From: RI-92 sp037384645
Lineage (GTDB): Bacteria > Pseudomonadota > Gammaproteobacteria > UBA6429 > Thiohalophilaceae
Assembly: GCA_037384645.1 (NCBI GenBank)
Contig: JARRNT010000003.1
Span: 1-64,000 of the forward strand
DNA length: 64,000 nucleotides
Direction of reading: 5' to 3'
The notes under the pieces are model-generated. The model saw nothing but the letters and a program-made list of their open reading frames with translations, ran no database searches and was not told the DNA's origin. Positions 36,824-46,098 of this stretch are shown here, in pieces. Within the stretch, counting starts at the first letter, position 1. Each line of letters starts with the position of its first letter. The position numbers and the translations under genes were made by a program.

Positions 36824-37787
36824 TGGATTTATACGTCACGGATTCGCCGATCATTCTGACAGTTCGTTGCGGCACTTCTCCGACAGCGGTGATGTGGTAA
36901 TCACCTAACACGCGGCTGTAGGCATTGACCGCGCCCATGCTGGATGCCCCTAACAACGAGGAATCCTTGTGTTTATCTTTTTCGATGAAGACGGAAACAG
37001 AGGCCAGTCCATCGCTGAATATCATGTGCTCTACCAACATTTTGTCCGGCATACGCTGGTAATGGGTCGCATCATTGACAAATCCGCGCGGCAACTCCTG
37101 TACCAGCCAGACATGCGCATTATCAGGCTTTTTGGGTGCACTGGCATCCTGTGCTTCGTACCAGGTGTATTCCTTGCCAGTCGGTCGCGGTTTGAACAGA
37201 TCATCGGGCACTTTTTTGAGGTACTTGATCTGGGTAAACATAAACTGCTCAAGCAGTTTACCGCTCTCATCCAGCAGCTGGGTTTTCAATAGCAGGCCGG
37301 TGTTTTCATCCACCCACAGGCGATGACCATAGCGATACTGGTCTGTCGGTTTGATGGAAATGATGCGTGCCTGCTGACCGGCGATCTTGTCCTGGCCGCC
37401 AATATGGAACGTATACTCGCCCTTGAGCTGATCAAGCTTGACCGGGAAAATCGGTGGAAACTGGACCTTACTGCCCTTTTCAACCATGACGGATTTGGAA
37501 TCGGGCAGGATACAGGTCACCTTGTCACCGTCACGTATCACTTCACGGCCGGTTTCGTCCAGCGACACCAGCTTTTCCCGCTCGCCGTCCTTGGTGGTCG
37601 CATGAGCAATGCTCATGAGGCTCAGTTGCCGATCCTGCTGATACACGAAGCGCCCGGTGTAATTGAGCATATGCGAGGCATAGTGCATCTTTTGCAACCA
37701 GGTTTCGATAGCCTGATCATCACTGGCCCATACCAGTACCGGTACAACGAACAGGAAAACAGGCAGAACGTATCTACTTTTTAACAT
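36816..37787 (-). CDS. rseB: Sigma-E factor regulatory protein RseB/MucB
   Basis: RseB is a periplasmic protein that shields the anti-sigma factor RseA from proteolysis and senses off-pathway lipopolysaccharide and lipoproteins. The 323 residues begin at ATG 37787 with a signal peptide ending near VWAS. A LolA-like large domain (about 25-215) and a smaller C-terminal domain (about 225-320) follow. Conserved pieces include NYTGRFVYQ near 41 and YRYGHRLWVDENTGLLLKT. A longer reading from 37898 would bury the signal peptide within rseA and is rejected. The start overlaps rseA by 14 bases. Confidence 0.92.
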   Translation of the reverse strand: MLKSRYVLPVFLFVVPVLVWASDDQAIETWLQKMHYASHMLNYTGRFVYQQDRQLSLMSIAHATTKDGEREKLVSLDETGREVIRDGDKVTCILPDSKSVMVEKGSKVQFPPIFPVKLDQLKGEYTFHIGGQDKIAGQQARIISIKPTDQYRYGHRLWVDENTGLLLKTQLLDESGKLLEQFMFTQIKYLKKVPDDLFKPRPTGKEYTWYEAQDASAPKKPDNAHVWLVQELPRGFVNDATHYQRMPDKMLVEHMIFSDGLASVSVFIEKDKHKDSSLLGASSMGAVNAYSRVLGDYHITAVGEVPQRTVRMIGESVTYKSND

Positions 37788-38319
37788 CGGCAATGCTGGG
37801 CCGTGCATACCCCTGGCCCTGTGTGTAACTGATAATGCGGGTATAGGGCAGCATGCCTTTGAAACGCGCACTCGCAGAATACTCGTTGTGACTGACAATG
37901 TAGCTGTTGAGTTTATTCTCAGCCTCGGTGGTCAGCCGTACCGGCTGGGTAGTGATTGGACCGACCGCAAAATGCGGAATATCCTGCGGCACCTCGGGGG
38001 ATTGCCTGACAACCAGGATGGCAACTGCGGCTATGGTTGCAGCAATGGCCGCACCGGAAGCGTGGCGCAGGATCTTCCTGGGTTTGTACCAGCGTTTCGG
38101 TGCCAGGACCGTTGGTTCATCCTCGATTGCTGCTGAAACACGGGCGGCCAGTTGCTGCGAACCAGCAACATAGTGATGGTTCATGACATCCCGAATCAGG
38201 TGATAGGACATCCAACTGGAGCGAGCCTCGTCATGCTGACGCAGACTTTCGATTACGCGCTGATCGTCGACCTCTCCATCCATAAAAGCGGAGAGTTTCT
38301 CCATGAGTTGATCGTTCAT
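37774..38319 (-). CDS. rseA: Sigma-E anti-sigma factor RseA/MucA
   Basis: RseA is a single-pass inner-membrane protein that holds sigma-E inactive until DegS and RseP cleave it. The 181 residues start at ATG 38319, 8 bases after GAGG, with NDQLMEKLSAFMDGEVDD, the canonical sigma-binding N-terminus. One membrane helix lies near 90-107 (AAIAATIAAVAILVV), and the remainder is periplasmic. It lies 39 bases after rpoE, in the usual order. An upstream GTG at 38328 has poorer spacing to the ribosome site. Confidence 0.93.
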   Translation of the reverse strand: MNDQLMEKLSAFMDGEVDDQRVIESLRQHDEARSSWMSYHLIRDVMNHHYVAGSQQLAARVSAAIEDEPTVLAPKRWYKPRKILRHASGAAIAATIAAVAILVVRQSPEVPQDIPHFAVGPITTQPVRLTTEAENKLNSYIVSHNEYSASARFKGMLPYTRIISYTQGQGYARPSIADVKK

Positions 38320-38358
38320 ACTGTGCACCTCAACTAAGCCTTACCACAACGCCGTCCA

Positions 38359-38937
38359 TCAATTACCCAGAAGAGGCTTCAACTTTTTGTCTATCGCCTC
38401 ACGTGCCCGGAAAATTCTGGACCGTACTGTCCCGATGGGACAATTCATCACCTCGGCAATTTCCTCATAACTCATGTCTTCCAGTTCACGCAAGGTAATT
38501 GCCGTCTTCAAGTCCTCCGGCAGTGCTTCGATGGCTTCGAATACTACCCGTTCTATCTCATCACGCAAGACCATACGTTCTGGCGTGGAGGTATCTTTCA
38601 GTGCAGACGGGCCTTCAAAGAACTCCGCCTCGCTGGCTTCCACATCATCCGTAGGAGGCCGCCTTCCCTGCGCCACCACGTGATTTTTGGCTGTATTGAT
38701 GGCAATTCGATACAGCCAGGTATAAAACGCACTGTCACCCCTGAAATTCGGCAGGGCACGGTACGCCTTGATGAAGGCCTCCTGCGCCAGATCCATGGCC
38801 TCAACCGGATCGCGCAGGTAGCGCGTGATCACCTTGATAACACGCGACTGGTACTTCATCACCAGGACGTCGAATGCTCGCTTGTCTCCTTGCTGCACTC
38901 GCTCAACCAACGCCTGATCATTGGTACGATCACTCAT
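38359..38937 (-). CDS. rpoE: RNA polymerase sigma-E factor (RpoE/AlgU)
   Basis: This ECF sigma factor drives the envelope-stress regulon. The 192 residues contain region 2 (about 20-90, with DLAQEAFIKAYRALPNFRGDSAFYTWLYRIA) and region 4 (about 130-185, with LEDMSYEEIAEVMNCPIGTVRSRI, a helix-turn-helix). Length and sequence are near those of E. coli RpoE and Pseudomonas AlgU. It leads the rpoE-rseA-rseB-rseC-degP operon and diverges from nadB, as in E. coli. A promoter with sigma-E-like elements lies upstream. Confidence 0.97.
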   Translation of the reverse strand: MSDRTNDQALVERVQQGDKRAFDVLVMKYQSRVIKVITRYLRDPVEAMDLAQEAFIKAYRALPNFRGDSAFYTWLYRIAINTAKNHVVAQGRRPPTDDVEASEAEFFEGPSALKDTSTPERMVLRDEIERVVFEAIEALPEDLKTAITLRELEDMSYEEIAEVMNCPIGTVRSRIFRAREAIDKKLKPLLGN

Positions 38938-38993
38938 CTAGACCTTGTCCCTTTACACTTACTGCCTGTTCAGGACCGGCCTGGAACTGATAT

Positions 38994-39020
38994 TGAGACA
39001 TTTCACTGCACATAGAGTTC
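38994..39020 (-). promoter_or_regulatory. Candidate sigma-E-dependent promoter of rpoE
   Basis: On the minus strand GAACTC (39020 to 39015) and TCTCA (38998 to 38994) are separated by 16 bases. This matches the sigma-E pattern GGAACTT, 16 bases, TCTGA with a few differences. It would start transcription roughly 50 bases before rpoE, consistent with autoregulation. A tandem repeat of an 11-base CTTAAGCCCGC-like unit lies nearby at 39071-39091. Confidence 0.45.
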
Positions 39021-39189
39021 GCAAGACGGTCAGTTTTTTGGTTATATTTCAGTTTTATAAACCATTCGGACTTAAGCCCGCCTTAAGCCCGATAAAGCCG
39101 CCTATTGTAACGAAAACAACTGTTAAACAACAAAATTTCGCTTATGCAAACACACTGCAACTATATGCAAAACCGGCCAGGAACACAGT

Positions 39190-40824
39190 ATGGCGATCCA
39201 GTCTGATATCTTGCTTATCGGAGGTGGTGCTGCCGGCTTGAGCCTGGCTCTGAGACTGGCCGACACCCACTCTATCACGTTGATTTCTAAAACAAAAATG
39301 ACGGATGGTTGCACGATTTATGCTCAGGGCGGAATTGCTGCGGTACTCGATGATGGTGATTCTGTTGAGTCCCATGTGCAGGACACCATTGATGCGGGTG
39401 CCGGCCTGTGTGATCCCGATGTCGTGCAATTTACCGTCGAACGCAGTCGTCACACCATCGAATGGCTAATCCAGCGCGGCGTCCCCTTCACCCATGAGGT
39501 TGCGGAACATGCCGACAGCCCCTATCACCTGACCCGCGAAGGCGGCCACAGTCATCGTCGAATTATTCATGCCGCTGATGCCACGGGCCGTGCCCTGGAA
39601 ACCACGCTGGCCGCGCAGGTCCACGCCCATCCGAATATCAAGGTGTACGAAAGGCACATCGCCATCGATCTCATCACCGGGCAGAAACTGGGTTTGAGCG
39701 AAAACCAATGCCTCGGCGCCTATGTGCTAAACCGTAAAAATGGTCGAGTGGAGACCTTCACGGCCACGCACACGGTCCTGGCCACCGGTGGCGCCAGCAA
39801 GGTTTACCTGTATACCACGAATCCGGACACCGCCACCGGGGACGGCATCGCCATGGCCTGGCGTGCCGGTTGTCGCGTCGCCAACCTGGAATTCAATCAG
39901 TTTCATCCGACCTGTCTTTACCACCCGCGTGCTAAAACCTTCCTGATCACCGAAGCCCTGCGCGGTGAAGGCGCCAGGCTAACCCTGCCCGATGGCTCGG
40001 CATTTTTGCAGCAGTTTGATTCGCGTGAAGAACTGGCACCGCGCGACATTGTCGCCCGTGCCATCGACCACGAGATGAAACGGCTTGGCAGTGATTATGT
40101 CCTGCTCGACATCAGTCACAAACCGGCGAGTTTTATCCGTGAACATTTCCCCACGGTTTACCAGCGCTGCCTGGAACTGGGATATGACATCACCCAGCAG
40201 GCCATCCCGGTGGTGCCGGCCGCACACTATACCTGCGGTGGTGTCATGATTAATTTGCATGGCCAGACGGATCTGCCAGGCCTGTATGCTATCGGCGAGG
40301 TCTCATTCACCGGACTGCACGGCGCCAATCGCATGGCCAGCAACTCCCTGCTCGAATGCCTGGTCTTCGCCGAAGCCGCCAGTGCACATATCCAGCAGCT
40401 TGCAGCGGCACCTGAACCGCACATCAAGATTCCAGACTGGGACGAATCCCGGGTCACCGATTCGGATGAAGAAGTCGTCGTCACCCACAACTGGCACGAA
40501 TTGCGGCGTTTTATGTGGGACTACGTGGGGATCGTCCGCACCAACAAACGTTTACAGCGTGCCAACAGCCGGGTTGATCTTTTATTGCATGAAATCGATG
40601 AATACTACGGGAATTTCCGCGTCACCAACGACCTGCTGGAGTTACGTAATCTGTCGGTCGTTGCCAAGCTGATTGTCCAGTCGGCCCTGTTGCGCAAGGA
40701 AAGTCGTGGCCTGCATTACACGCTGGACTACCCACAGCCGGATAATACGCAATCACCACACAATACCATCCTGACCCCGCCGAATTATACCGGGTCCGCC
40801 CGCCGCGTTGCCGTCACATCATGA
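39190..40824 (+). CDS. nadB: L-aspartate oxidase
   Basis: NadB oxidises L-aspartate to iminoaspartate, the first step of de novo NAD synthesis, with FAD. The 544 residues show the dinucleotide motif [18 protein letters not shown] near 8-25, the family's [11 protein letters not shown] near 46, an HRHRR-like [15 protein letters not shown] near 119-133, active-site [12 protein letters not shown] near 280-291 and [10 protein letters not shown] near 347. It diverges from rpoE across 252 bases and converges on ygfX, its last 40 bases overlapping that gene. Confidence 0.96.
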   Translation: MAIQSDILLIGGGAAGLSLALRLADTHSITLISKTKMTDGCTIYAQGGIAAVLDDGDSVESHVQDTIDAGAGLCDPDVVQFTVERSRHTIEWLIQRGVPFTHEVAEHADSPYHLTREGGHSHRRIIHAADATGRALETTLAAQVHAHPNIKVYERHIAIDLITGQKLGLSENQCLGAYVLNRKNGRVETFTATHTVLATGGASKVYLYTTNPDTATGDGIAMAWRAGCRVANLEFNQFHPTCLYHPRAKTFLITEALRGEGARLTLPDGSAFLQQFDSREELAPRDIVARAIDHEMKRLGSDYVLLDISHKPASFIREHFPTVYQRCLELGYDITQQAIPVVPAAHYTCGGVMINLHGQTDLPGLYAIGEVSFTGLHGANRMASNSLLECLVFAEAASAHIQQLAAAPEPHIKIPDWDESRVTDSDEEVVVTHNWHELRRFMWDYVGIVRTNKRLQRANSRVDLLLHEIDEYYGNFRVTNDLLELRNLSVVAKLIVQSALLRKESRGLHYTLDYPQPDNTQSPHNTILTPPNYTGSARRVAVTS

Positions 40825-41249
40825 GCGAGTTTCAGGCGCACGCGCAAACGACGAAACGTGTCTGCATCCAGCTGATCACGAAAGATCAGCAAACGTTGGT
40901 TTTTGATTCCAGCGGCGGACAACGTGACAGTAACAAACCAGGGGGTTTGCAAGGATCGTGAAAGGTTCAGGCTATAAAGGCGCGCCTCACCTGTCCTTAA
41001 CCAGTCGCCACTGGTCTGCCAGATCCAGTACTGCCCGTGATCATCGTGCTGATGACGATAATATCGCCAGTTCAGAATCGCACTGCACAGCCACGCGAGA
41101 TATAACAGGACTTGCCAGACTGCACCGATGGCAAGCGGCTGCGACAGGGCGACGAACGCCAGCACGTGCGCAATGACAAGATAAGCGGCAAGTAAACGTG
41201 ACCTGTTACGTTTGAGGCGTAACGGCCTGGCGAATCCATTGAATAACAT
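40785..41249 (-). CDS. ygfX: YgfX (CptA)-family membrane protein
   Basis: This 154-residue protein begins at ATG 41249 with AAGG placed 9 bases upstream. Two membrane helices lie near 19-36 and 42-60, and a cytoplasmic beta-rich domain follows ([16 protein letters not shown], then [20 protein letters not shown]), matching YgfX. In E. coli ygfX is cotranscribed with sdhE; it has been reported as a toxin (CptA) paired with SdhE, though SdhE's main role is flavinylation. The start lies inside sdhE (44-base overlap), and the 3' end overlaps nadB by 40 bases. Confidence 0.8.
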   Translation of the reverse strand: MLFNGFARPLRLKRNRSRLLAAYLVIAHVLAFVALSQPLAIGAVWQVLLYLAWLCSAILNWRYYRHQHDDHGQYWIWQTSGDWLRTGEARLYSLNLSRSLQTPWFVTVTLSAAGIKNQRLLIFRDQLDADTFRRLRVRLKLAHDVTATRRADPV

Positions 41250-41472
41250 CAGCGACATCCTTGTCGATGGGAACACTATCCCCGAAAAAATAATCAAACA
41301 GCATCTGATCTGGGTATTCCAGTATGACCCGAAAACTGTTGCGTTGCGACTCGGATAATGCCCGATAATGCTGATCGACAAAGTCTCCCAGCAAGGCATC
41401 GAGTTCCAGCATGCCCCGCCGACATTGCCAGCGAACACGCGACAACTCGCTGTCTGTCTGATCCTGAGTCAT
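41206..41472 (-). CDS. sdhE: FAD assembly factor SdhE
   Basis: SdhE (YgfY, CptB) helps attach FAD covalently to succinate dehydrogenase SdhA. The 88 residues hold the signature WQCRRGMLELDALLGDF near 15-31 (RGxxE motif), followed by the helical bundle with YPDQMLFDYFFGD near 52. It lies 3 bases after sdhB, so it is expressed with its target enzyme. Confidence 0.92.
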   Translation of the reverse strand: MTQDQTDSELSRVRWQCRRGMLELDALLGDFVDQHYRALSESQRNSFRVILEYPDQMLFDYFFGDSVPIDKDVADVIQWIRQAVTPQT

Positions 41473-41475
41473 GGG

Positions 41476-42171
41476 TCAGATCGATTCCTTGAGCATCATC
41501 TGCTTGATCTGGTGTATCGCCTGCGTGGGATTCAGTCCCTTGGGACACACCGTCACGCAGTTCATAATAGTATGGCAACGAAACATGCGATAAGGCCCAT
41601 CCAGTTCCTGTAAGCGTTCATCGGTCGCCTGGTCACGACTGTCAGCCAGAAAGCGGTATGCCTGCAGCAATGCCGCCGGGCCACGAAATTTATCCGGATT
41701 CCACCAGAACGAAGGACACGCGGTGGTACAGCAACCACAGAGAATGCATTCATACAGGCCATCGAGCTTGTCACGCTGTTCCGGTGACTGCGGCAATTCC
41801 ACCTCCGGCATGGGATCGTGGACAACGAGATAAGGTTTGACCGCGCGATAATGGTGAAAAAACTGACTCATATCCACCACCAGGTCGCGCACGATAGGCA
41901 TGCCCGGCAGCGGCCGTACGACAATCGGTTCCTTCAGTTTTGACAAAGGCGTCAGGCAGGCCAGGCCATTGGTGCCATTGATATTCACGGCATCGGAACC
42001 GCATACACCTTCGCCGCAGGAGTGCCGGAAAGACAAACTTTCATCCTGGGCCTTGATCTTCAGTAAGGCGTCACGCAACATCATGCCCGGCTGGATATTA
42101 TCCAGCGCATAATCTTTCAGATAGGGTTTGCTGTCGGTCTCCGGGTTATAACGCTGTATTTTAAATCGCAT
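41476..42171 (-). CDS. sdhB: Succinate dehydrogenase iron-sulfur subunit
   Basis: SdhB carries electrons from SdhA flavin to quinone through three iron-sulfur clusters. The 231 residues contain the [2Fe-2S] cysteines in RHSCGEGVCGSDAVNINGTNGLAC near 49-72 and the ferredoxin-type clusters in CILCGCCTTACPSF near 142 and CHTIMNCVTVCPKG near 199. The gene follows sdhA after 58 bases, which show no terminator, and precedes sdhE. Confidence 0.96.
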   Translation of the reverse strand: MRFKIQRYNPETDSKPYLKDYALDNIQPGMMLRDALLKIKAQDESLSFRHSCGEGVCGSDAVNINGTNGLACLTPLSKLKEPIVVRPLPGMPIVRDLVVDMSQFFHHYRAVKPYLVVHDPMPEVELPQSPEQRDKLDGLYECILCGCCTTACPSFWWNPDKFRGPAALLQAYRFLADSRDQATDERLQELDGPYRMFRCHTIMNCVTVCPKGLNPTQAIHQIKQMMLKESI

Positions 42172-42229
42172 ATACTGACCTGTTGCATAAGCTTGTTATG
42201 TTGTCTGTCGTCGTCTTTCGACCCTGACT

Positions 42230-43990
42230 TTAGTACACCCGTTCCTTCGGCGGGAACGTCTCCACCGTCATAGGCCGTAGCCGTACCGGCTTGTACTCGA
42301 TACGATTCTGCGCCTTGTAGTACAGGCTGTGTTTGAGCCAGTGTGCATCATCGCGCTCGGGGTAGTCGATCCGTGAATGGGCGCCGCGACTCTCCTTGCG
42401 CGCCAGGGCTGAAGCAACCGTCGCCACCGCCACATCGACCAGGTTTTCGAGTTCCAGCGCTTCTATCCGCGCGGTATTGAATATCCTGCTGTGGTCCTGC
42501 AGGCGTACATCCTGCACGCGGGCCTCCAGCTCCAGGACTTTTTGCAGCCCCTCTTCAAGGATGTTTTCAATCCGGAAGACACCGCAATATTTTTCCATAA
42601 TGGACTGGAGTTCGTTTTTTAAGCCGGCCACGGATTCCCCCTGGCCTTTCTGATCCCAGCGGTGCAATCGGCTCAATGCCGCATCAACACTGTGTTCGGG
42701 CAAGGGCAGGTGGTAACGCGTGTTTTTCAGGACATCGATAATACGATTACCCGCAGCACGGCCAAACACGACGATATCCAACAGTGAGTTTCCGCCCAGC
42801 CGGTTGGCACCGTGGACAGAAACACAGGCGCATTCGCCGACTGCATATAATCCCGGAACTTCCTCTTCTCCGGCTTCCAGCGGGACCACCACTTCACCAT
42901 AGCGATTCGTCGGAATCCCCCCCATTGTGTAATGCGCCGTAGGAAAGACAGGAATAGGCTCTTCTGCCGGGTTGATTCCCAGGAAGGTCTTGACCATGGC
43001 CGTAATCCCCGGCAAGCGTTTATTCAGCACCTCTTCGCCCAGGTGATCAAGTTTCAGCATCACGTAATCTGCATCGGCGCCACAGCCGCGGCCATCACGC
43101 ACCTCGGTTGCAATTGCACGACTCACCACGTCGCGGCTGGCAAGATCCTTGGCGTGCGGCGCATAACGCTCCATAAAACGTTCGCCGTCCCTGTTAATCA
43201 AAAAACCACCCTCACCGCGAGCACCTTCGGTAATCAGCATGCCGCGTCCGGCAATACCCGTCGGATGAAACTGGAAAAATTCCATGTCTTCCAGCGGAAT
43301 CCCGGCACGTAAGGCCATGGCCAGACCATCGCCGGTATTTATGCGTGCATTCGTGTTGGTACGGAACAGCTGCCCCACGCCGCCGGTGGCCAACAAGGTA
43401 GTTTTTGCTTCGATTAACAGTGGTTCACCGGTTTCAATCTCGAGCGTCAGCGCACCCAGGATTGTCCCCTCTTCGTTGCTGATCAAATCAATGGCAAAGA
43501 ATTCATCGAAAAAATGGGTCTTGGCCCGGATATTCTGCTGGTACAGACTGTGCAACATGGCATGGCCGGTCCGATCTGCCGCTGCGCAGGTACGGGCGGC
43601 CTGCTCGCCACCGAAGTTCTGGCTCTGACCACCGAACGGACGCTGATAAATCTTGCCGGTATCGAGCCGGGAAAACGGCACACCGGCATGTTCAAGTTCA
43701 TAAACGATATGGGAAGCCGCACGACACATATATTCAATGGCATCCTGGTCGCCGAGATAATCACTGCCCTTTACCGTATCGAACATATGCCAGTGCCAGT
43801 TATCCGGCCGCACATTCGCCAGCGCGGCATTGATGCCACCCTGCGCCGCCACAGTATGCGAGCGTGTCGGAAAGACCTTTGAGACTACTGCCACCTTGGC
43901 CTCTGCCTGTGCCAGTTGCAGTGCAGCACGCAGACCACCGCCGCCAGCGCCAATCACCAGGACATCAAACTTCCGCCGCGCCAGATTCAT
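42230..43990 (-). CDS. sdhA: Succinate dehydrogenase flavoprotein subunit
   Basis: SdhA oxidises succinate to fumarate with covalently bound FAD. The 586 residues begin at ATG 43990 ([18 protein letters not shown]). The FAD-linking histidine lies in [17 protein letters not shown] near 43-59. The active-site segment [21 protein letters not shown] lies near 241-261, and [10 protein letters not shown] near 354. Codons upstream to 44065 lie in sdhD and are not used. The start overlaps the sdhD stop as ATGA. Confidence 0.96.
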   Translation of the reverse strand: MNLARRKFDVLVIGAGGGGLRAALQLAQAEAKVAVVSKVFPTRSHTVAAQGGINAALANVRPDNWHWHMFDTVKGSDYLGDQDAIEYMCRAASHIVYELEHAGVPFSRLDTGKIYQRPFGGQSQNFGGEQAARTCAAADRTGHAMLHSLYQQNIRAKTHFFDEFFAIDLISNEEGTILGALTLEIETGEPLLIEAKTTLLATGGVGQLFRTNTNARINTGDGLAMALRAGIPLEDMEFFQFHPTGIAGRGMLITEGARGEGGFLINRDGERFMERYAPHAKDLASRDVVSRAIATEVRDGRGCGADADYVMLKLDHLGEEVLNKRLPGITAMVKTFLGINPAEEPIPVFPTAHYTMGGIPTNRYGEVVVPLEAGEEEVPGLYAVGECACVSVHGANRLGGNSLLDIVVFGRAAGNRIIDVLKNTRYHLPLPEHSVDAALSRLHRWDQKGQGESVAGLKNELQSIMEKYCGVFRIENILEEGLQKVLELEARVQDVRLQDHSRIFNTARIEALELENLVDVAVATVASALARKESRGAHSRIDYPERDDAHWLKHSLYYKAQNRIEYKPVRLRPMTVETFPPKERVY

Positions 43991-44328
43991 AGTACCACCA
44001 CCGAATACAGGATCATGCTGATCCAGATCGCCAGCACGATCAGAACCAGTGTGATCAAAGTCCATAACACAAGTCGCAGACTCGATACGTGTACGTAATC
44101 GATCAAGATGTCACGCACACCTACCCAGACATGAAACATCAGGGAATAAAAAAACAACAGGGTTGCGATATTGGCAAGGGGATCGCTAAAGCGCGCCCGC
44201 CAGTCGGCGAAGTTGGATTCCGGGCTGCCGGCCAGGTATACGATAAAAACCGCAAGGTATACCAGTAAATACAATGCAGTCAGTCGCTGCAATATCCATG
44301 TTCGCATTCCATGCGCGCGCCAGCTCAT
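43987..44328 (-). CDS. sdhD: Succinate dehydrogenase membrane anchor subunit
   Basis: SdhD anchors the complex and contributes to the heme b and quinone sites. The 113 residues have three predicted helices, near 12-32, 52-75 and 85-110. The second contains [19 protein letters not shown], with the heme-ligand histidine and the conserved aspartate-tyrosine pair. It overlaps both sdhC (ATGA) and sdhA (ATGA). Confidence 0.93.
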   Translation of the reverse strand: MSWRAHGMRTWILQRLTALYLLVYLAVFIVYLAGSPESNFADWRARFSDPLANIATLLFFYSLMFHVWVGVRDILIDYVHVSSLRLVLWTLITLVLIVLAIWISMILYSVVVL

Positions 44329-44708
44329 AACCAGATCCTGTATAGCATAAACAGAAATACCAGTGCGCCTGCCACATTGACCGCCCAGGCACTCAAACGT
44401 GCAGCCGTTAACTGTTCACCGAGATTAACGTCCATCAGCAGAAAACGTATACCCGCCAGGATATGATGTGAAAGCGTCCAGACCAGTATGGATAAGATCA
44501 ACTTCAATGGCCAGGTATGCAGCATGGCAAGTGCCGCAACATAACCAGCCTGGTCACGCAGAGACAGGCCAAACAGGTAAATCAGGCCCGGTATCGCCAG
44601 GATCATCAGGGCCCCGGAGACACGGTGTGCAAACGAGGTTACCCCGGTAACGGGCAGGTGAATAGCGAACAGGTTGAGAAACTTTGGTCGTTTTTGTTTT
44701 AAATTCAT
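44325..44708 (-). CDS. sdhC: Succinate dehydrogenase cytochrome b556 subunit
   Basis: SdhC is the other membrane anchor and heme ligand. The 127 residues have the N-terminal motif RPKFLNLFAIHLPVTGVTSFAHRVSGALM (quinone-site Ser and Arg) and three helices near 30-50, 62-86 and 103-125. The second carries LSHHILAGIRFLLMD with the heme histidine. It leads the sdhCDAB-sdhE-ygfX operon, and diverges from ygfZ across 77 bases. Confidence 0.95.
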   Translation of the reverse strand: MNLKQKRPKFLNLFAIHLPVTGVTSFAHRVSGALMILAIPGLIYLFGLSLRDQAGYVAALAMLHTWPLKLILSILVWTLSHHILAGIRFLLMDVNLGEQLTAARLSAWAVNVAGALVFLFMLYRIWL

Positions 44709-44785
44709 CGACTTTAGTGTAGTTCAATTGCATCAGACGTCCAATACGATACAATTTCGAAAATATTCCAATACAGGTCTTTCAC

Positions 44786-45817
44786 ATGCAATCCCAATGG
44801 CAACAATTTCTACTCGATCAGGGTGCTGAACTGGATGCTGATGGCCAGCTAAGCCTGGCCAATTCACATGAAGCAATCGACCAGCTGCAAACCAGGGGTG
44901 TCATTGCCAGCCTGGATCACCTGGGGTGCATTCGTGCCAGCGGCGCAGACGTGCAGGACTTTTTACAGGGCCAACTCAGTAACGATATCGCCCAGTTACA
45001 GAATAAACAGGTACAGATCAGCGCGTATTGTAACCCGAAGGGACGTATGCTGGCCCAGTTTCTGGTCGTGCCGGACCAGTCGGACTTCCTGTTGCTACTA
45101 CCGCGCAATATCCTGGAACCGACGCTAAAGCGACTGCGCATGTTCATACTACGTAGCCAGGTCAGTCTGGATGATGTGTCTGAGCAGCAGATCTGCCTGG
45201 GCGTTGCCGGCGCAGACTTGTCACCGGCCAAAGACAAACTGCAATTTCCGGACTCCGATTATGCCTTAAACCAGCATGATGGCTTGCTGGTCTGCAAACT
45301 GCCCGGCCCCCTGGAACGCTACTTGCTGGTTACCAGTTCAGCGCAGGCATCGGCACTGTGGCAGGATATGGCCACTACGCTCATGCCCACCGACCAGCAC
45401 GTCTGGCACTGGCTCGATATTCAGGCCGGTCTACCCAATATCCTGCCCCAGACGGTCGAAGAGTTCGTCCCGCAGATGGTCAACCTCGAACTGATCAACG
45501 GCGTCAATTTCAAAAAGGGCTGCTACCCGGGCCAGGAAATTGTTGCGCGCATGCATTACCTGGGTAAACCGAAGCGCCGCATGCATCACTTTAGCCTGGC
45601 TCAATCGACTGCGCCGGTGCCCGGCACCGATGTGTATGTTGCCAATGGCAACGGCCAAAGTGCAGGAAAGATTGTACTTGCCGAAACTGATGCCTCAGGT
45701 TGCGATTGCCTGGCCGTGATACAAAACGACAAGCAAAATGCCGATCTGAGATTGGGTGCGGCAGACGGCCCGAAGCTGGTCATGGCCAGTCTCCCGTATT
45801 CCCTCGAATCTGCCTAA
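44786..45817 (+). CDS. ygfZ: YgfZ-type folate-binding iron-sulfur cluster protein
   Basis: YgfZ uses tetrahydrofolate and helps assemble or repair certain iron-sulfur enzymes. The 343 residues share the GcvT-like fold, with HLGCIRASGADVQDFLQGQLSND near 46-68 and the diagnostic KKGCYPGQEIVARMHYLG near 241-258, containing the conserved cysteine. In E. coli ygfZ is also beside sdhE-ygfX. It is probably cytoplasmic. Its stop is followed by the hairpin array and the convergent lysS. Confidence 0.93.
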   Translation: MQSQWQQFLLDQGAELDADGQLSLANSHEAIDQLQTRGVIASLDHLGCIRASGADVQDFLQGQLSNDIAQLQNKQVQISAYCNPKGRMLAQFLVVPDQSDFLLLLPRNILEPTLKRLRMFILRSQVSLDDVSEQQICLGVAGADLSPAKDKLQFPDSDYALNQHDGLLVCKLPGPLERYLLVTSSAQASALWQDMATTLMPTDQHVWHWLDIQAGLPNILPQTVEEFVPQMVNLELINGVNFKKGCYPGQEIVARMHYLGKPKRRMHHFSLAQSTAPVPGTDVYVANGNGQSAGKIVLAETDASGCDCLAVIQNDKQNADLRLGAADGPKLVMASLPYSLESA

Positions 45818-45843
45818 ATAATCACCTGGAGTTAGTTAAAAAC

Positions 45844-45864
45844 AGCCGGTCCCTGAAACGGGCT
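45844..45864 (-). terminator. Probable intrinsic terminator for lysS transcription
   Basis: On the minus strand AGCCCGT and ACCGGCT pair with one mismatch around loop TTCAGGG and are followed by GTTTTT. It lies beyond the hairpin array, roughly 215 bases after the lysS stop. On the plus strand the same hairpin lies 26 bases past the ygfZ stop but has only a short T-run. Confidence 0.5.
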
Positions 45865-45880
45865 TTGATCGTTCAATGAG

Positions 45881-46098
45881 TACTCCCCGAACTTGCTTCA
45901 CTTAAAACCCTTCGGGTTTGATTAAGTATTCCCTGAACCAGTTCCACTGGTTCTGGTCACGTGAGTTCTGGTCGCACTTAGAACCCTGCGGGGTTCATCA
46001 AGTACTTCCTGAACTTGCTTCACTTAAAACCCCTTCGGGCTTTATTAAGTATTCCCTGAACCAGTTCCACTGGTTCAGGTCACGTCAGTTCTGGTCGC
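45881..46098. repeat. Array of five hairpins in two 122-base-spaced copies, reaching into lysS
   Basis: Two copies of a roughly 96-base unit (about 45881-45975 and 46003-46098) are 122 bases apart. Each has an ACTTAA...TTAAGT hairpin with inner AAACCC/GGGTTT-type arms and UUCG-like loops (45900-45927 and 46022-46050), then a CCTGAACCAG-TTCCA-CTGGTTC(A/T)GG hairpin (45932-45955 and 46055-46079; the second is a perfect 10-bp stem). A related third element (45976-46003) lies between. Each unit ends in GGTCACGT(G/C)AGTTCTGGTCGC; in the second copy this is the 3' end of lysS. It looks like a REP/BIME-type element or a local duplication. Confidence 0.8.

Noticed and set aside
37787..37898. N-terminal extension of rseB
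   Set aside because: It would place 37 unconserved residues, read out of rseA sequence, before a clear signal peptide.
40785..41249. SdhE-YgfX as a toxin-antitoxin defence module
   Set aside because: The pair lies in the sdh operon as in E. coli, and SdhE's flavinylation role explains its position; nothing here indicates a defence function.
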